Below, in pieces: positions 43,514 through 56,200 of a stretch of 62,000 nucleotides of DNA. How positions within the stretch are numbered: the stretch's first letter is position 1; the number at the start of each line of letters is the position of its first letter. Source of the stretch: Symsagittifera roscoffensis (taxonomy: Eukaryota > Xenacoelomorpha > Acoela > Convolutidae); assembly GCF_963678635.1 (NCBI RefSeq), contig NC_087067.1, positions 36,402,686 to 36,464,685 of the forward strand, written 5' to 3'. The notes beneath the pieces are model-generated. The model was not told the origin of the DNA. It was given only the letters and a program-made list of their open reading frames with translations, and did not search any database. Position numbers and translations under genes: made by a program.

Positions 43514-46500
43514 ATGGCTTGTCCTAATATGAGTGTGGTTGCTTTTCTCAGCCTGTTGCGCTTAACCTTTCCTTTCTTCGAGTATTACAGAGACACTCAA
43601 TTTCGGAAAGAAACCAGAACTGCCTTTTTCGACGCGGACTTAAGAGCTACCTTTTTCAAAGCGAACTTGATTTGCAACGCGTGTAATGGGTACTTGATAG
43701 GCGACGATATGGCTTGTTTGACGTTCAAAACCAACGAATGTGGACTGAATAGGGATCGAATGAGTTTGGTGTGGCAGAGTAGCTACTACATGGCCACCGA
43801 ACACCCAGAGTAAGGCAAATATTAAAAAAGTGCCCTATTTGGAAACCAGGCAGTTTGTTTTCATTTGTCATTTTTGACAGTTCTGATAAAATTAGACAAC
43901 TAAAATCTCGGAATTTTTTTGGATTAAACCAACTCGGGAATAATGGCGACCAAGAAACATTGGCAGAAGGTAAATAAAAAATTTAGTCAGAAGCAGCTTG
44001 GCGTTCATACTACACTGCAGACCAACTAAACAACCAATTTGAGCTCTCCAGATGAAGAGCACAGAAATTTCAAAATGGAGAGGAGCTTGATATATTCATC
44101 TGATTTTTAGATAGTTTACTGTTTTTTTCTTTCAGTAAGCCACAGGTCTTTTTCTCAATGTACGCAAACTCCAACAACAAAGCAACTTCAATCGGAGTTC
44201 GGAACCCTCTGTTCCTTATCCAGTCTCCCTGTTTCACAGCCGGACTACTCAGCAACCAGACCTCGGAGCTGCAGCAGAGGTCATGTGACCAGAAGCGTCC
44301 CTTCTCCTGCGAGTATGCAAAATATGCACGGGACGAATTTAGCGGAAGGATGCAGACTATGCTTTGTCTATTGAAGGTTGTATTTGAAAGATTTAAATAG
44401 CTGCGAAAACTTCTATATATTTCAATAGTTTTTGATCGAAATCAAATTTTTAGATAGATGTTTTCAGTTTTTTAGAAGGAATTTTAAATTTTTCTACGTT
44501 TTCTGGAAGATATCACCATGATTATATAACCTATCGCACAAAAAACTCAAAATTATCAGGGAAAGACGACGCGTGTTTTACAAACTTAGAAAGAACTCTG
44601 AGAAATTAACAGGATCATTCACTCTGCGAAATCTAACTATGATGGTTTTCTCATGAAAAAAAATTATAAGTTTCAAAATACACCATACATGTCCTTAGGA
44701 CGTATGTGTGACCCCTTTTGAGGAAGGCGTCGCCAAAGTAGGCTGTCCTTACATGTTCGAGTACAAGAACGAACTTACATACCAGAACGTACGCGTCATC
44801 AATGGAGAAATCACACCATCAATCGAACACCCGTGGGCAGTCAGACTATCGCTCATCCAGCAGGCTCTTTTACTGTCCCCCAACCCTGTGTTGCAACGTT
44901 TCAGAATTTCGATGCCCTTCACTTTTGAACTATTTTAAGACATTCAATTTAGGCTGAAAAAACCTAAAACTTTCTAAAGGCACCATACAGTAATTTTCAG
45001 GGAGAGCGCGGGACAAAAAAAAACGCAATTTCTTGGTCAAAACATTCCAAAAACGCGTTTTTGGAAGTATTCGCAGGCAACGCAAAAAAAAAACAGGTAT
45101 TTAGTGATTTGGGCGAGCGCGCGGAAAATCAATTTGGTCGACCTAAAAAATAGTTTGACAAAACTTTCGAATATTTTTTTGAAAATCCCCCCTTCGAGAA
45201 AATCTTAGATCCGCCCCTGATCTCAATGATGTCTGTTTAATCACTTTGTCTTATTGTTTATCGGTTAATGGAAAAATCGGTGCCACTTCAGGTGATTTTT
45301 TGAATGAAGAGAAGCCAAAATTGACGTTTTGTGACATTCTTTGGAAAACTTTGACCAAAAATTCGGGTTTTCTTTGAGGCGCGCGCTCCCCCTTTTGAAC
45401 TAGTTATTATTGGCACCCAAAGCGCCTCTAGGAAACCTTCGAGTCAGTTAACCAAAAATTGATGGCGTAAAATAGTACTAAACTGGGTTCTGGGTGGTCA
45501 CTGGGCCGAATTTCTGAAGAGAAAAAGGCGCCTTCCCCTCCCTCTCCTAAATCCGCCACTGGATACACAATAAACTCGAAGTATAGTTTTGGTTTGGCGG
45601 AATTGGGATAGTAAAGGACCCACAATCAGGCCTAACGGACATAATTCACTATGTAGTGGTATAATCATCAGTCCGACCTATATAGTAACAGCTAAGCATT
45701 GTTTCGGCAAGAACATGGAAGGCATCTTACGAGGAACTGTGTTCTATTCAACTCCCACCAGATTCGAAGGCACTTTTTCAGGAAACAATTAATCCAAAAG
45801 AAGCTTAAGAAATTCACACGTTTTTCGAACTTATTGAATCTGAAATTTTACTTTTCATTCTACGTACTTCAAATAATTTCCCGATGAACAAGATTGATTT
45901 TTCTTATTTGCAGAATGATGCATGTACCAGTTTTTAGACTCCTTGCTTCTTTGTTTTAAAAAATGCAGATATTTGAAGGACGGTTATTTGGGAAAATCAA
46001 GAGATTACCGTTACACGTGTTGCAAAGTACAACGGAAATCAAACACTTATATTACCGCTCTTAAAAAAACTGGAAAAGTGACTGTTCCAAGCGGCAAAGT
46101 ACGGACCTGAAGATGTGAAAATTCTACTAGACTGCGACGCGGCTGTAATCGCTCTTCCTACGCCAATAGGGATTATTTTACTTTTTCCGGCTTTATTTAA
46201 CCTATGTCAGTTAGTATTAACACATATGAGTCTTGGAGAATATGCAAATAATTAATTAATTGATAAGTACCTGTTGCACATTTAACAACTCAATCGATGC
46301 AAATGCTGAACTTCTGAATAAAACTTAGACTGACTCAATCATACTCGAACAAGTAATTTGTATCTACCGTAGTACTTGATAACTTCACATTAATTGCTTA
46401 CCATAATACGACAAATTTTGTTTTTATCGAGGAGGTGCATACGAGGTAAAAGTAAAAAGGTCTCTTGGCAGTCATTTCAAGATACGCGATGCCGATTAAG

Positions 46501-48583
46501 TTGCCGGCGACAAACGACGCCCCTCTTGTGGGGCAATGGGCTACTGTGTCTGGCTTCGGGGCCTGGTGCGACCGACAGGTCGACCCCCTCTGCAGTCAGA
46601 AAGATACTTTCGGAGGGACCGATCGGGTCAGGTCAGTGTTATTTCTAAATCATCCAACTCAAGGAGCAAACCAGTCTTAACTCCCCATACAATGTGGTTC
46701 CTGCGAATCACAGAGGAGCCATCATTAGGCCTTAACATTCCTGTCGAGGATAGTCCATTTCCATTTGTATTATCTCCCTGCAGTCCAGACTGCCTTATTT
46801 TGTTGAGCGAAGCTCTTTATTTGCGACTCAAGGCAGTTTTTTTTTGCGTGTAGAACTTTCACGTGGTACCACTATTGCAGCCGAAATTGGTCAGGCTATC
46901 GTAAACCTGAAGCTAGAGGTCAAGTGAGAGCTCGTCCTCGCACACTATCATTGCCATGGCATGGGATCGAATACACGATCTGACGATTTCAGAGTGAACG
47001 CTTCGTAGCACTATGCTATGTGCCTCTTAATTCGAAGATATTCGAAAGCTGTTCGTATGGCAGTTTGCACGGAAGAAATTTTGTAGAAATTTGCTCATTT
47101 GTTAATGCTGACGGTTTTTTGCAGTCTAGAACATCTAAAAGTACTTTAAATAGACTTTCGTAAATTCCCTTTCACCGAAAAACAGGTAACTGGGCATGAA
47201 CCCAAGAATTTTATACACATAAGAGTCTGCGGTTTAGATTATGATTTTAAAAATGAGTGTTTTTTTCAGCCCCATCCTATGAGGTTTAAATTAAACGTTT
47301 TTTAGCCAAATTTTCGTTTTGTAGGCTACTGGATGATTTAAAAAGAACCAAACAATATGTCTTATGCGAGGTCAAGATGTCGAATTTCTCAACTTTTTCT
47401 TTCCTTAATCCAAGCATAATCGGTTTTACGAATCTTAATTAAAACTGGAGTCACAGCAACATAAGTAGACTTTCGAGTTATTTCAATTTTTATTTTAATT
47501 TATTTTTATTTCAATCGAGTTATTTCAGTTTTTGTAGTTTTTCTACAGAATATGGTTGGAACATTATGTGCTACTTGCACAGTAACCGGCTATGCTTGTT
47601 ATTATCAAGAGTTTGTGAATGAAGTGATTTTTATGTTTAGTGTTTTTTCAGCAAAGTCTTAAATTTGTTCAATCTCAAACTTGATTATCCGCGGTTTGAC
47701 TTTCCCGCTAAGTTTTGGCAAAAATCTTGTTAACAGATCAGTATATGTCACTATCCAGACATGTATGGTGTCTGTGCATAAAAGTGCGCCGGAGATCTCC
47801 AAGTGCTACCCCAATGGCTACGTGTGTGCGGGAGGGGAACAGGTAGACGCAGGCGTCCATGCAAAGAACCTCACCAATCAACTCCTTCCATACGATGCAT
47901 GTTCGGGGGACTCAGGAGGTCCTCTAGAATGCTTCAACGAGTAAGTTAAATCATGGATCTAGATAACTACCCCCCTCCCATATGGTACCCCATGTGGTAC
48001 CCAACAATTTCTACCCCTACCTGAAAAGGACTAACTTAATGAATTAAGGAATAAGCATTTAGTAACTTTGCACGAGAATTCCCATTTGCAATCAGGGAAT
48101 AGCTTGACAAAGTTCTAAATTACAAACAAACAAAAAATCTAGCTATATAGACCGTATGACTCAAGGGCGCGGGGTGAACATTGTGAACAAAAGCAGCGCC
48201 ATTAAAAACTCACAAGTCTTTACAGACGGGAAAGAAGGAAAACTTATCAAATGTTTCTCCTTTGTATTTTAAGAATAGGCGAGCGATATCTCTGTGGGAT
48301 TGTTGCTTTCGGCAGCGGACCCCCCAACTGCGGTTCCAACCAGGGTGCTTACACACGAGTCGCCCACCCAACCCTACTCGCTTTCCTGTCCCAGGCACCA
48401 GACATCAGAGACACAGTGAAGACCGACTGGATCACAGACCCACAGAATTTCCAGGCACCCAATCGATCAGACGAGACAAAGCAGAACATCGCATGCAATC
48501 ACGAATTGATTCACTACCATGAAAGAATGATTTTAATGGCGTTGTATAATTTGATAAACGGCTATTTATATTTCAATATTTGA
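43514..48583 (+). CDS. Secreted trypsin-like serine protease with N-terminal Cys-rich region, at least eight exons
   Basis: Catalytic features are read exon by exon. Exons 1 and 2 (43514-43809, 44136-44376) encode a hydrophobic start (MSVVAFLSLLRLTFPFF), probably a signal peptide, and a Cys-rich segment ending CDQKRPFSCEY, perhaps lectin-like. Exon 3 (44699 to about 44865) has the activation site R-VINGE and HPWAVRLSL. Exon 4 (about 45587-45737) has LCSGIIISPTYIVTAKHC with the catalytic His. Exon 5 (about 45970-46165) has DVKILLDCDAAVIALPTPI with the Asp. Exon 6 (46472-46631) has PIKLP and VGQWATVSGFG. Exon 7 (47737-47940) has DACSGDSGGPL with the Ser and an Asp at position 189, so Arg/Lys specificity. 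Exon 8 (48274-48583) has CGIVAFGSG and GAYTRV. Junctions 1-2, 2-3, 6-7 and 7-8 are GT-AG with matching phase. Donors of exons 3-5 are unclear and exon 5 has a frameshift near 46100: damage or sequence error. Confidence 0.8.
46958..47027 (-). repeat. tRNA-derived SINE head in a protease-gene intron
   Basis: On the minus strand an A-box-like ATAGCATAGTGCTACGAAGC and, about 30 bases on, a B box GTATTCGATCCC have the spacing of a pol III promoter. The cloverleaf is not complete, so I call it SINE-derived and not a working tRNA. It lies in the intron between exons 6 and 7. Confidence 0.6.
47545..47605 (+). repeat. Terminal fragment of the dispersed AT-rich repeat
   Basis: TATGGTTGGAACATTATGTG followed by CTACTTGCACAGTAACCGGC matches the end of the repeat at 42720-42770. 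Only the last 60 bp are present, inside the intron before the exon with the active-site Ser. Confidence 0.7.
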
Positions 48584-49109
48584 TGAAATATTACAATGCA
48601 AAAACAATCATGGTTTTCAAAAGTGGCTGATAGCAGTCACTGTCAGTGAACCCAGCAGTTAAGGCCGAGATTATTTCTTTTTCAGAAAAAGACTTAAAAT
48701 TTCCAGCTCATTGTTCCAACTTCCAGCTCATTTTTCTAAAATTGGCATTTCAATTTTTTCCCCAAAAGGAGTTCAATTTAGGTTTTCCAATAACAAAAAA
48801 GCGAGTAAAACGAAAAATTGAGAATAACTTTGACAAGCCTCGCGCGACTTGCGAAATAACGCAATTTTAGCATGACAAATTAGCCGAGAAAATGAGACGA
48901 AGCCGCCTGTGTCACAAAAGTCCTGCCTCAAAAAAGACGCGCAAGAAACTTGAGATCAACCGTACCGTCCCCTCCCCCCAATTGAGGGGGGGGGGGGGAT
49001 AAAACACCGTTCTTTTTTAAACTAACTTCGAGGGCAAAAAATGATAAAATAGCTATTCGGTATTAAGAAACTCTCCAGCAGTATACTCAGCGTGCTTGTT
49101 TGAAATGAA
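48584..49109. other. 3' flank of the protease gene
   Basis: AT-rich; a G run with the short palindrome CCCCCCAATTGAGGGGGG at 48976-48993. No other gene seen. Confidence 0.4.
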
Positions 49110-49315
49110 GGCTCTTTTCCAGTTCCATCTTTCAAAATACCGAGTTTTATGTTTGTTTTACGTGTTATTACGGCTGAATGTTACGCTGTAAAGTATGAAG
49201 AACAAATCTGTTCACAGTTGTCGATTTGTTCACCACGCCAAATTTCATTGCATTATGGCAATGTTAAAAAAGCTTTTCAAATTTCAATTTGAAAGAGGGG
49301 AACTGGAAAAGAGCC
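49110..49315. mobile_element. 206-bp MITE with 8-bp target-site duplication
   Basis: GAAATGAA flanks both sides (49102-49109 and 49316-49323). Ends are inverted: GGCTCTTTTCCAGTTCC on the left and its reverse complement on the right, extending to TTTCAAA with few mismatches. No coding capacity. An 8-bp duplication with GG-type ends fits hAT, P or Merlin; I cannot choose. Confidence 0.92.
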
Positions 49316-50039
49316 GAAATGAATATTTTATGCGGAATTGATTTTTTAAAATAAATCCATGCTTGAGGATGCCACTTAGCGCGGGGGGCATTGTACGGTT
49401 GATTCATAACTCATAATCAATCAAAGCATTATGAAGCGTCACTATGCCCATAAATACAGCTCAAATAAACAAAAAAAAGTGTAGTTATAGCAAATCGTGT
49501 AGGACAAATTGTTAATATTTTTAAAATTTTACATTTTAATTAAATTTTATAGTTCTCAAAATAAAACTATAAAAAAGATTGTAACTCAATTATTTCTACC
49601 ATTGCGAATTAGAAATGGTATAAGGAATATTTAAAAACTGTTGAAGCTTAAAAGACTGCTGAACACAAAAAAATTACAGGCGATAGCCCTAAAAAAGAGA
49701 AAGTTTCTAGTTCGCAAAAATAGGTCCCGAACTTTGGTCGTCTGAAACATGCGTGTTACCTTTCCGCCAGATGCACTGACTGGTTGATTGAAATTTAAGA
49801 TTTTAACAAAGCTATTTCAATTGAAGATCTTCAAGTGAGAAAAAGTCGAGAACCAAGTTAGAAGACACTTTGTTATTCAGTTTTTTTTCCGGATTCTATT
49901 CAATTGTGGTGCAGAAACACGTGCCCAGAAACACACAAATATGACTGCAAAAATTGCTACATTTTTCTACATTTTTTTCATTGTGTGTTTCTAATGAAAA
50001 AAAATAATTGAAAATAAATCAAAAATAGGCTTGATCAAC

Positions 50040-50320
50040 ACGGTAGGGCAACAATCCGTAACAGGCTACAATTCGTAACAGGCGGTAATTCGTAACGAGC
50101 GACAATTCGTAACCGGCGACAATTCGTAACAAGCGACAATTTGTAACAAGCGACAATTCGTAACAAAGCATTGGCAAGTAAAAGACGCTTACTCCGCTTC
50201 GCTCCGCTTACATCCGGCACGAGAGCAATACTGCGCGTAAATCAGAGTTCCCCGCTTCATCTACTATTACGAAATGTCGCTTGTTATTAATTGTCTCCTG
50301 TTACGAATTGTCTCCTCACG
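50040..50320. mobile_element. MITE with subterminal 17-bp repeat arrays
   Basis: GATCAAC flanks both ends (50033-50039, 50321-50327). Inside the left end are seven contiguous 17-bp units of consensus ACAATTCGTAACAAGCG (50051-50169); inside the right end are three inverted units (50261-50311). The outer 24 bp are inverted repeats (CGGTAGGGC... against CGTGAGGAG..., then ACAAT(C/T)CGTAACAGG). The middle holds CTTACTCCGCTTCGCTCCGC. Arrays of this sort often are transposase-binding sites; that is inference. Confidence 0.88.
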
Positions 50321-50900
50321 GATCAACCCGTCGTCATATTTAATTCACCAAAGATCATTTGACAAACTCAAATCACTCTAAAAGACCAACTGCAAAAACC
50401 GCGAAAAATATGATTCGGTTTTTGATTTTTTTTACAATCGGACAAAGTCATGATTTTCAGGCAATTGATTATTACAAAGCTGATAATGAAAATTCAAAAA
50501 ACTCATTACCTAAAATTCGTCTTTGAAATCATCTTTTTATCCGTTAAGAATAAACTAATAAGCAATAAGCTGCCAAATCTTTTTCAGAGGAAAAAACTTA
50601 AGTTCGCAAAGATCTTTTCTTAAGTTTTGACTATACACATGAAAAAACAAATGCCTTTACCGGATTCGAATACTCAAGAGTTTTGATGTCCCAGTGGAGT
50701 TAGAGCTTTGACGTCCCACTGCCTCAAATGTGGAGAACAATAGCCTAATAGCCTAAATGTTGTAATGAACGTTTTAAGTTGTTTCAGAGATGACCAACGG
50801 AACCAGATTCAAATCGAAATAGATTAGCTAAGAACGAAACTGTTTCTTCCGTTTACTGCACGAAACGCTAGTCAAAATCGATTGCTTCTACCGAATAAAC

Positions 50901-53900
50901 ATGAGTTTACTGCAGAAACTTTCAATGATAGATTTCAACGATGATGAATCTGTACAATCCCTCCTCGAAGTACTAATCAAACAAAATTATTCCCAGCAGG
51001 ATAAAATACTGGAATAAAGAGGAGAAAATGACAAGCTATTAAAAGACGATTACGAACTGGAAAAAAGAATTACAAAAGTGGAAAGGTATTCGTTCTTTAT
51101 GTGTTCATGGACTTGTCATGGAGTGTCAGACTATGGTGAGTACCCAGTGAAATCAATCATGAGGAGACTAAAAGGTCAGTACAAAATTTAATTGAGCCAC
51201 AAGAAATTGCCGCGGGCCGTTTTCTACCCGGAAAAAGGTAGAAATCGACCGATTATTGCAAAGTTTTGACCAATCATCAACGAGAAGCTGTTTGGAACAA
51301 AATTTGCATTTTGGGACGAAATGACAAGTGATGAAGTTCAAGACAAAGCTTGCAGAATACTAGGGATAAAATGAACTATTATAGACTACAAAAACATCCG
51401 CTCACCTCAACTCATCAAAATTGAGTGCAGATTAAAAACCTATTTCTGACTCCAAATGGAAATAATTGATAATCGAAAGGAGGTCGATTGTTTGAAGACA
51501 AACAATGCTAGCTTGCAAATAGCAAGTCAAACTTCATCCGCAGCCCGAATAAGTAATTGTTCGTGCCTGGTAAAATCAAATGAATTGTGGCTGATTATTT
51601 TCTATTGTTGTTTCAAACTCCCAACATGGCATACAAGAGCCGAAACTGTATAAATTTTGTTGCCTCATAGAAAACCTTATCAAACGAAATCCTCCGCCTG
51701 TTTCTATTGTTTTCTAATGAGGATGAGCGTCCACATAAAAAAAACAATAAGAATCATAAAGAACTTTTGGTTTGAAAAAACAAACATAACTTTTTCTTTG
51801 TCAAAATTGATGTTTTTAAAGGTTTCTAATATGATAAGAGGAGTGTGATATACTTTTTTTGGAGATTAAATTTTGCTCAACCATTATGACCAATTAAAAA
51901 GGTTTGTTGCATCACTAGAACAGCAGCCACTACTCCATGTCCTAAGTGACTACTCAATATCAAAAAATGAAGAAACAAGTCGACTTCCTACAAATATTAC
52001 CAGTATTGATCCATTTGTAATTTTTAACATTCTGACCGTAGCTACCTTGAAAACATCTTCAAGCAATCATTATGCTTTTCTGGCATTTTTGCATTTCTTC
52101 GTGACAACAGTACTTGTATTTTTAGAGCGACAAACTTGAAGTTCGTAGCAAGAAGAAACTGCTTAAACCTTCTATTTATTCTTGATCAATTTTAAAAGTG
52201 GTCTGCGGAAATGTTGATGACATGATGACGAATTTGACTAAAACATGTTTGGAGGTTTGTAACCGGTTTTCTCTAATCCATACTTTCACACAACAGAATC
52301 ACAAAGCCAGGGTTACCACTATTATCATTGAAATAAGTTAAAAAAGAGATCATATACTGGTCAAAAAGGTTTAAAACTTTTCACAGGAGAACGTTGATAA
52401 CATCTGTAAAAACATTTAATTTGAAAAAAAGAACTGTTAAGAAAAACTACGATAGAATTTGGAATTGTGGCTATATTTTAAGTGAATGTTTCGAGTCTCC
52501 AATAATATCTGCGCAAAGCAAAAAGCATCTCAGAAACTGATGGAACCCAAACCAGATCACTAAATATCGTTTTGTGACCATATAGAAACACCGTAGCGAA
52601 TCCATACTCCCAGCATGTTCTACTATAGAGCAATTGGAGAAACTGACTTCAAGTTTTGTAATTTTTAAATCAGATAGACATGAAGTCAACAAAAACATTG
52701 TTTCAATCACATCAGAAACAAAAAATCATCTGGCCTGGATTTATTAAAAAAGATGATGATTAAGTTATGTGCACCGTCTGCTGTTTTCTTGGCTGATGTA
52801 TTCAATGAATTTATTGCCAAACAATTTTTTTTTCATGATTTCGTAAAATTAAAATAAATTTTGCTATTTTTGAAGATGGAGGCAGCGAAAACCTCAGAAA
52901 TTTTTTGACCTAATAACCTACTTAGCTTAAAGCAAAACTTTCCAGAAACTAATCCAAAAAAAAATTTCATCATAAAGAGCATAATACTCGAAAACTACAG
53001 CAGTTTGTCATCCGTGAAAAGCATTCATGTCCCATGCATTTTTACGCGTTACTGAGTTTATGCAAAAAGCAAAAAAAAACAGGTTTGGCACTTTATAGAA
53101 ATACGGAAATCATTGATACATTTAATCATTCAGTTCTTATAGAAAAATTGAGCACTTGTGGTATTCGAGGAAAGTCAACAAGTTGATATCAAATTGATTA
53201 ACAAATAGAAAATTTAATTGTGAAAATGTAATGGTCACTTCCTCCATGTGAACAAGAAGTCGCGTCTGGGGTGCTACCACGCTGTTCTTGGTTCTGAATT
53301 AATATCAATGGTTTTGAATTTTGTTGCGAAAACTGATTTTTTTTTGCTGACGACAGTGCTTTTTTGCCTATCTTCAGACTACAAAATTAAACAAAGATTT
53401 TGAAAATGGGTTGAAGAAGACCGATGACTGGTGCGTGCGAAACACAATGTGGATCAGCTCCAAAAAAAATTAGAATTTTACAGCGTGGCGTACTTTGTAT
53501 CGATGTAGAATTTTCTCTAGCAGGTGAAAAAGTCATTTTACTAAATTTCCAGAAATTTGGTGTTTAAAATTGACAATATACTACAACAGACAGCTTACGT
53601 GCATACCGTGTGCAAAAACTCAGCCATATTCAAAGGATTTATAAATAAGATAAGGGTATTCTAAGAACATTTAGTTCAAACGTAAGAAGTTATTCAGCTC
53701 GAAATTGACACAGCTCATGAAATCTATCTTTCCCAAATTTTTATAGAAACAATTTTTCAATATTTAAAACGTTCACCAGTTGATTATTTATATGTCAGCA
53801 GTATCAGTAGTCGGAGAAAGGCTCGATTTTTTTTCAAATGGTATCAATTCTCTTATCGTTGTAAGACAACAGTTATGGGAAATTCTCTTTCATGCAACAC

Positions 53901-53950
53901 AGTGAAAAACTTCATTTTCTTGATATCAAATAAATTTTTACCTCACGAAA
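50901..53950 (+). pseudogene. Fourth LINE, full-length but strongly decayed
   Basis: The ATG at 50901 opens an ORF1-like piece: acidic helices (LLQKLSMIDFNDDESVQSLL), KDDYELEKRITKVERYS, then GRNRPIIAKF and FAFWDEMTSDEVQDKA, the pattern of LINE ORF1 RNA-binding domains. ORF2 is much more decayed; an endonuclease-like stretch lies around 51890-52140 and the RT is recognised only by an LRLGCYHAVLGSEL-like GVLQGSVLGP remnant (about 53250) and FFADDSAFLP (GCTGACGAC at 53346-53354). Homopolymer-rich frameshifts occur throughout. It is clearly older than the LINEs at 20-30 kb. Confidence 0.6.
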
Positions 53951-55112
53951 TTGAAATGTTCTCAGATGACCAAATTTCAAGATTTTTTATCTGCTCAAAA
54001 ACAGTTACATTGTAGATAAATAATTTTCAGCTGATTCATATGTTTTTCTGACTTAGTCGATATTAAATGAGAAATAATCCCGGAGTGGCGCTATTTGTCC
54101 GGCTAAATAACCTGTTCTAGCTATCCAGACGCAGTGAATGATTATGCGGTAATGTATTTTTACACTGTATCGATGAACTGAATATTCAATATTGAGAATG
54201 CGACACTGAATTTGGGCTGATTATAAATCGAGCTATCAAAATGGGTAAAAGGTTTTGCAAGGCAACATGTTAATTTGAAAAAATAAATCCGGTTTAATAG
54301 CGCTTGCTAAGCGTAATCAAAAATAGAGATCTACTTAACAATCGCGCTACCTTTGGTATCTACTAAAGAATTGTCACCCCTGTAAGTAAAAGCATTTAAA
54401 TAGCACTATAGCTTTATATTTTAAATTCAAGTTTTGCTGCTATCTGATGGGTCAAAAATTCGCCAATTTAATCTTCTTAACAATTGCCATCTTTTTTTGA
54501 AAGGTGGCAATTGTTGAGTAGATCCAAAAATAATCATCTCTTGTTTTGTTGAAAATCTATTAGTTTGATTATAATTATTTATGTTTGAAATATTTCTAAA
54601 GTACAGGCATTTTACTAGAATACTCAGTAGCTTTAGAAGTGCCTCTGACTGTTTCAACAAAAGATCACCAGTTTCAGCGAAAGATCATTCAATTTGAAGA
54701 GATGCGAAATGTATCTTGGATACAAAGACGGAAGGGGGGCGATAAAGATGAATGACTATGTTGAAAGAAAAAACAAAAAACCCACAAAATTATACTCATT
54801 TTGCAAAATCAGCTGAAACACTTCAAAAACATGAGTTTTTACAATGATTACTAGCTTAGAGTTAGAGTAACAATCAAAGCTCATTCACTAAAAATTATTT
54901 AAGGCGGCTTATTTACTGTTTAAGCATGGTTTCTGTTTAATACCAGGAAGCACTGAATGCTCGAGTTCCATAATAACACATCATGTACGTTATAACATCA
55001 TCCCACACATTAACACAGATGCGAAGCTGCACTTCGCAAACATGCTACGAAGACAAAAAGCAGTTCTGAAAGAAACAAGTAAAGGTAGAAACAAGCCTTG
55101 AATTAAAACATT
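53951..55112. other. AT-rich, no gene; one short hairpin
   Basis: AACAATTGCCA (54479-54489) pairs with TGGCAATTGTT (54505-54515) around a 15-base loop. Nothing else recognised. Confidence 0.45.
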
Positions 55113-55184
55113 TGCTATATGTTGGACTCGAACCTTTGACCTCGAGATAAGCTTCTTACGTTTTAGCAACTGCGCCTCAGGCCC
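55113..55184 (-). repeat. tRNA-like SINE head
   Basis: On the minus strand GAGGCGCAGTTGCTAAAACG (A-box-like) is followed by AAAGGTTCGAGTCC, a near-consensus B box, at tRNA spacing. The acceptor stem does not close, and the sequence runs on into AT-rich DNA. Confidence 0.65.
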
Positions 55185-55577
55185 TTGAAATTGAACTAAT
55201 GCTCCAAAAAATACTGCAACAAATTGGAACTCACTGCCACCAAAAAATAAAAATATTGCTAACTACATTATTGAATCTTCTCCGCCCAGTAAGTCGCTTA
55301 TGATTGGCTAACACCAGCTGCCAATAAAGCAGAGAACTGATGCTATGAAGTTTTCAAAGCTACAAAACGTGATTATATCAAAAAAGCCAGCAAATTAGGA
55401 CTACTTTTATTTTCGACTTCGGCTGGAGAAAATTAGATTCATACTATTACACTACGCTCGCTAGCTCTTTTTTGCCAACATTTTGAAAACAGCAAGACTT
55501 CATATTTTGCACCGTTAGCTAAAATAGGTTGTAACACTACCCTGAAACCAAAATCCACTATGAGTAAACAAAAACAA

Positions 55578-56200
55578 GAATAGCCGGTTACTGTGCAAAT
55601 GGCACAGAATGTTCCGACCAGTCTTAAAAAATACAACAAAGTTTTTTCAAATTATTGTCGTTTTTTTTCGGCGTGGTGTGATAAAAGGAGCTGAAGAAAA
55701 AACTGGAGTCTAGGATATATATGTCAGTTATAGTCAAATAAGCTAATTAGAATGGAGAAATTTTTGGAAAAGTTACTTGAAAAAACAAAACAAACGTTTT
55801 TTTTTTAAAGTTTTGCAGTTTTTTGAATTTTTGTGAAAATTTTGATTCCAAAAAGGCGCTAAAATACTCAAAGTAAACTAACGTTACTCTAAGTTTTTAA
55901 GTTTTAAACTCAGGTATAGCAAGCTTTTAAGCAGTTAAAATAAGACTACTTGCTCCCTTTATTCGCTCGAAATAAGACGAAAAATCAAAACTTTCGAACC
56001 GGTTTTTCTTGACACGGGGGGACATTTTAAAAATTTTTTGAATGTGGTTCGAATCACGAATGTAAGGGCTTTATTATGATATATCACTCAACCTAGTCCG
56101 ATGATTATTTGTGTTACCTGATTTTGCGTGGAAAACAAAAAAAAACTGAAACACGAATACTAAGTTCCTCCCCATTTTCAATGGTCGGAACAAAAAAAAC
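55578..56200 (-). repeat. Dispersed AT-rich repeat, inverted copy
   Basis: Reverse complement of the repeat at 41862-42775: TAGCCGGTTACTGTGCAAAT..., GGCGTGGTGTGATAAAAG, GATATATCACTCAACCTAGT and CAATGGTCGGAACAAAAA occur in reverse order. It has no MITE insertion. Confidence 0.8.

Noticed and set aside
45185-45561. hAT-like right ends ATCCGCCCCTG (about 45222) and ATCCGCCACTG (about 45561)
   Set aside because: Both are right-hand ends; I found no matching left ends or 8-bp duplications, so no element can be bounded.
46958-47027. Functional tRNA gene
   Set aside because: A and B boxes are present but the acceptor and anticodon stems do not fold well.
50051-50311. CRISPR-like array
   Set aside because: The 17-bp units abut without spacers and face inverted units; the setting is eukaryotic and the unit lies inside a MITE.
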